NCBI GenBank assembly: GCA_002717365.1
Contig: PBDJ01000041.1
Location: 1-64,000, forward strand
Reading direction: 5' to 3'
DNA length: 64,000 bases
Source of the DNA: Acidimicrobiaceae bacterium
Lineage (GTDB): Bacteria; Actinomycetota; Acidimicrobiia; Acidimicrobiales; MedAcidi-G1
Shown here: positions 61,527-64,000 of the stretch, piece after piece
Position numbering within the stretch: the stretch's first letter is position 1
How the letters are laid out: each line of letters opens with the position of its first letter
The notes under the pieces: model-generated
What the model saw: only the letters and a program-made list of their open reading frames with translations
What the model was told of the DNA's origin: nothing
Databases searched by the model: none
Position numbers and translations under genes: made by a program

Positions 61527-62723
61527 ATGGCCTCACACGGAATCCGCGATCAGGTGGCGATCGTAGGTATGGGCTGCACACCGTTTCGCGAGCACTGGGA
61601 CCGCTCCTTAGACGACCTGCTAATCGAGGCCCACGGCCTGGCCCTGGTCTCAGCTGGCATGACCAAGGACGATGTCGACGCCTACTGGTACGGAACTTCG
61701 CAGTCCTCGGCATCGGGCATTTCGCTGGCCACCCCGCTCCGGCTGGACAACCGTCCCGTAACTCGGGTCGAGAACTACTGCGCCACCGGCTCGGAGGCGC
61801 TGCGCCAGGCCTGCTACGCCGTGGCCTCCGGGGCCTACGACGTAGCGGTGGCCATCGGTGCTGAGAAGGTCAAGGACGGCGGCTACCAAGGGCTCAACGC
61901 CTTCCCGATTCCCACCGATGGGACCAACCGCACGCTCACCGCGGCGGCCATGTTCAGCCTCATCTTGCCCGCCTACGCCAAGCGGTATGGGGTCGGCGAG
62001 GACGATCTACGCCACGTGGTGGCGAGGATCGCCGAGAAGAACCACTACAACGGGGCCCGCAACGAGTTGGCTCAGTTCCGCCGGGAGACTTCGGCCGAGG
62101 TCATCTGCGAGATGGCCGCCGTGGCCGGCCGCCTCTCGGTCTTCGACTGCGCCGGAGTGGCCGACGGGGCGGCAGCGGCCGTCGTGGTTTCCGCTGAGCG
62201 GGCCACCGACTTCTGCGATGACCCGCTATACGTGAAGGCCCTGTCGCTGGTGGCCGGCAACGGTTCCGGTCTGGTCGACCCGTCGTTCGACTTCACCACG
62301 CTGCCCGAGTGCGCAGCATCGGCCACCGATGCCTACGCCCAGGCCGGTATCACCGATCCCCGCGCCGAGTTGGCCATGGCCGAGGTCCACGACTGTTTCA
62401 CGCCCACCGAGCTTGTCCTCATGGAAGACCTTGGGTTCTGTGACCGAGGCACTGCATGGAGCGAGGTCCTAGACGGGACGTTCGCCCTGGATGGCGAACT
62501 ACCAGTGAATCCGGACGGCGGGTTGAAGAGCTTCGGCCACCCGGTGGGAGCCAGCGGCTTGCGTATGCACTATGAGGCGTGGTTGCAACTTCGGGGGCGG
62601 GCACCTGAAGAGCGGAGGATCGGCACGCTGGGTGACCGCAGCCGCGCCCTTGTGCACAACCTCGGGGGTTACCCAGGCGAAATGGTGTCCTTCGTGAGCA
62701 TTGTTGGCACCGAGAAGGATTAA
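61527..62723 (+). CDS. SCP2-type thiolase / acetyl-CoA acetyltransferase-like protein
   Basis: The 398-residue thiolase-fold protein keeps the nucleophile cysteine region ENYCATGSEAL (near residue 87), the HDCF motif in EVHDCFTPTE and the C-terminal GHPVGASG. It resembles lipid-transfer-type thiolases and the aldolases (Ltp2) of steroid side-chain degradation, which work with DUF35-bearing partners. It follows the DUF35 fusion by 14 bp. It may release a short-chain unit from a sterol-like or branched acyl-CoA. Confidence 0.88.
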   Translation: MASHGIRDQVAIVGMGCTPFREHWDRSLDDLLIEAHGLALVSAGMTKDDVDAYWYGTSQSSASGISLATPLRLDNRPVTRVENYCATGSEALRQACYAVASGAYDVAVAIGAEKVKDGGYQGLNAFPIPTDGTNRTLTAAAMFSLILPAYAKRYGVGEDDLRHVVARIAEKNHYNGARNELAQFRRETSAEVICEMAAVAGRLSVFDCAGVADGAAAAVVVSAERATDFCDDPLYVKALSLVAGNGSGLVDPSFDFTTLPECAASATDAYAQAGITDPRAELAMAEVHDCFTPTELVLMEDLGFCDRGTAWSEVLDGTFALDGELPVNPDGGLKSFGHPVGASGLRMHYEAWLQLRGRAPEERRIGTLGDRSRALVHNLGGYPGEMVSFVSIVGTEKD

Positions 62724-62726
62724 CGG

Positions 62727-63434
62727 TTAGGGCGTCAGGGCCAGCCAGGCGCTGAGGACCGCCTCGTCACCGAACACCTCGACGGTCGGTCGGCGGCGTC
62801 CCCACACCAGCAGCGCTAGGTCCGATGCGGTACTCCGTGCCGCAGCATCCCCCTTAGCGTGTTCGTTGCTCACGACCAGTTGGTCATTGAGCGACGAGAG
62901 CATCCACTCGCCCTCGCCGTCGGTTTGGTGCAGGTGGAGGGTCGAGGTCGGGTATCCGCTGATCGGACCCCTCATTCCGTAACGCCAGGCGACGTCGAGG
63001 ATCTCGTCAACGGCGTCGCGCGCCAGGTTGGCATCGAACGGCGTGGCCTCACCGACGGCGTTTTCCGCGTCCCACCGGTGCATTGAGTTCTCGTGGGCCA
63101 TGCGCCGCACCATCCACGACACGGTCCGGCCGTCCTCGGGGCACCAGTTCCAGCACGGGGTGTCGGGGTCGGTTTCCGAGAGGAGGGAGATCAGAGCGTC
63201 GAGCCGCTCGGCGGCTGTGGACCCGTCGTCGGCATCGGGTCGGCTGGCCTTCTCGGGCTGGGCGGCGGACACCTGGGTAGCCATGAAGGTCCAGACCGTC
63301 CGCAGGTGCTCGGCCAGGGCGGCGTTGTCCCAGTCGGGGCAGTGCTCGACACGGGCATCCGGGTCCCGCGCCACGGCGGCCAGCAGGGCACACCCTTCTT
63401 GTTTGACGGCGGTGAGTAGCGCGTCGAGCTCCAT
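62727..63434 (-). CDS. Maleylpyruvate isomerase family mycothiol-dependent protein
   Basis: The 235-residue protein is a second MDMPI/DinB-type member: VEHCPDWDNAALAEHLRTVW holds the first metal-binding histidine and MAHENSMHRWDAENA the others. The C-terminal part (about 150-235) is the smaller SCP2-like domain. It is convergent with the thiolase gene with only 3 bp between and follows the PAC2-family gene on its own strand by 27 bp. Substrate unknown. Confidence 0.85.
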   Translation of the reverse strand: MELDALLTAVKQEGCALLAAVARDPDARVEHCPDWDNAALAEHLRTVWTFMATQVSAAQPEKASRPDADDGSTAAERLDALISLLSETDPDTPCWNWCPEDGRTVSWMVRRMAHENSMHRWDAENAVGEATPFDANLARDAVDEILDVAWRYGMRGPISGYPTSTLHLHQTDGEGEWMLSSLNDQLVVSNEHAKGDAAARSTASDLALLVWGRRRPTVEVFGDEAVLSAWLALTP

Positions 63435-63461
63435 AGGCGGAGTCTGGCTCGCCGAGCTGGC

Positions 63462-64000
63462 TCAGTCCTCGTCGGGGTGACGTTGGTCCTGGTCGCGAAG
63501 GAAGGCCTCCAACTCAGCGGCCAGGTCGTCGCCCCGCGGCATCAGGTCCTCGGACCGGTCCACCTGGGACTCCAGCCGTCGGACATGCTCGGTCACCTCT
63601 TCATCGCCGGCCACCGCCTGGTCGACCCGCAACTGCCATTCGGCGGCTGGCCCGTCCAGGGCGACATGGGCCGTGTCCACTCCAGTCACCTGTTCGAATC
63701 GTCGCAGGAGCGCTCGGGTGGCCTTCGGGTTGGGAGAGTCCGGCAGGTAGTACGGCACCGAGACCCGGAGGGAGATGGCTGGAACCCCGGCCCGGTCCAT
63801 GGTGTCGAGCAGCACCCCCACCACGCCGGTTGGGCCCTGGTAGGAGGGGTTGTCCAGGCCGAGGCGCTCGGCTAGGTCCCGGTTGGTGGAGCTACCGGTA
63901 ACTGCCGGGGGTCGGGAGTGGGGCGACATGCCGCTCATCGACCCGAGGGTTACCACCATCTGGCTCCCTGTTCGGGTGGCTGCCTCCCGCAGGGCCTCGG
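63462..64000 (-). CDS. PAC2 family protein (partial, N-terminus outside the window)
   Basis: The frame runs off the right edge of the window. The visible 179 residues include the PAC2-type region (TGVVGVLLDTMDRAGVPAIS, then VPYYLPDSPNPKATRALLRRFEQVTG) and an acidic C-terminal tail with two helices (VTEHVRRLESQVD, AELEAFLRDQDQ). PAC2 proteins are related to proteasome assembly chaperones and are common in actinobacteria. The reading frame is open beyond the ATG at 63959 and family-like residues continue upstream, so the gene starts further right. Confidence 0.8.
   Translation of the reverse strand, partial: EALREAATRTGSQMVVTLGSMSGMSPHSRPPAVTGSSTNRDLAERLGLDNPSYQGPTGVVGVLLDTMDRAGVPAISLRVSVPYYLPDSPNPKATRALLRRFEQVTGVDTAHVALDGPAAEWQLRVDQAVAGDEEVTEHVRRLESQVDRSEDLMPRGDDLAAELEAFLRDQDQRHPDED

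Noticed and set aside
1-64000. Mobile elements, CRISPR arrays, prophage or integration signatures
   Set aside because: No transposase, integrase, spaced direct repeats or phage structural genes were seen; the single tRNA has no adjacent integrase or repeated 3' end.

Overview
This 64 kb window is high-GC DNA (roughly two thirds G+C by eye) from a chromosome that looks actinobacterial, most plausibly an Acidimicrobiia-type lineage. The support is a set of actinobacterial families (DUF3107, DUF3039, DUF3090, SCO1664-type kinase, MSMEG_4193-type phosphomutase, PdtaS-like kinase), two mycothiol-dependent maleylpyruvate-isomerase-family proteins, an F420 hydrogenase beta-type protein, and the order argS-lysA-hom-thrC-x-rho-rpmE-prfA-prmC-tsaC. 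The genus assignment is inference. No prophage, insertion sequence, CRISPR array or rRNA operon was seen. There is one tRNA (Arg, CCG). Genes are densely packed with many 1 to 11 bp overlaps and frequent GTG starts.

Layout. 1-5983: a System I cytochrome c maturation operon (end of probably ccmA, then ccmB-C-D-E-F-G and a ccmH/ccmI fusion). 6000-12259: a histidine phosphatase; a SufR-like regulator divergent from an Mrp/NBP35 iron-sulfur carrier that leads DUF3107 and a PdtaS-like kinase; a glycerophosphodiesterase and a lipid kinase. 12449-14206: etfB-etfA. 14247-18708 (minus): the conserved but uncharacterised SCO1664 / DUF3090 / MSMEG_4193 group with an alkyl-sulfatase-like metallo-hydrolase and an unknown protein. 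18734-23023: family 5 uracil-DNA glycosylase, lipoprotein, F420 hydrogenase beta-type protein, tRNA-Arg, dienelactone hydrolase, ROK kinase. 23034-27085: fused indolepyruvate ferredoxin oxidoreductase divergent from an Lrp/AsnC regulator across a strikingly AT-rich gap. 27150-30741: phnDCEE transporter. 30868-31767: EamA transporter.

31892-45524 is the core housekeeping block: argS, lysA, hom, thrC, an ApgM-type protein where thrB normally sits, rho with a long leader and a disordered insert, bL31B, an unknown protein, prfA, prmC, tsaC, rpiB and DUF3039. 45548-53509 is accessory metabolism: an FMN 2-hydroxyacid oxidase overlapping a PhyH-type dioxygenase, TetR and LLM-flavin genes, an acyl-CoA ligase, a DsbA-like protein, a mycothiol enzyme and msrA.

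53552-62723 is the most interesting part. Two divergent acyl-CoA catabolic operons (acyl-CoA dehydrogenase, CoA-transferase, two unequal hotdog hydratase subunits and a second unlike acyl-CoA dehydrogenase on the minus strand; an HMG-CoA-synthase-like/DUF35 fusion and an SCP2-type thiolase on the plus strand) share a 224 bp gap with two near-identical 21 bp palindromes. The gene set resembles the heteromeric enzymes of steroid side-chain degradation. The adjacent PEP-utilising-type protein lacks its ATP-grasp half. The window ends with a second mycothiol-type enzyme and the C-terminal part of a PAC2-family protein.
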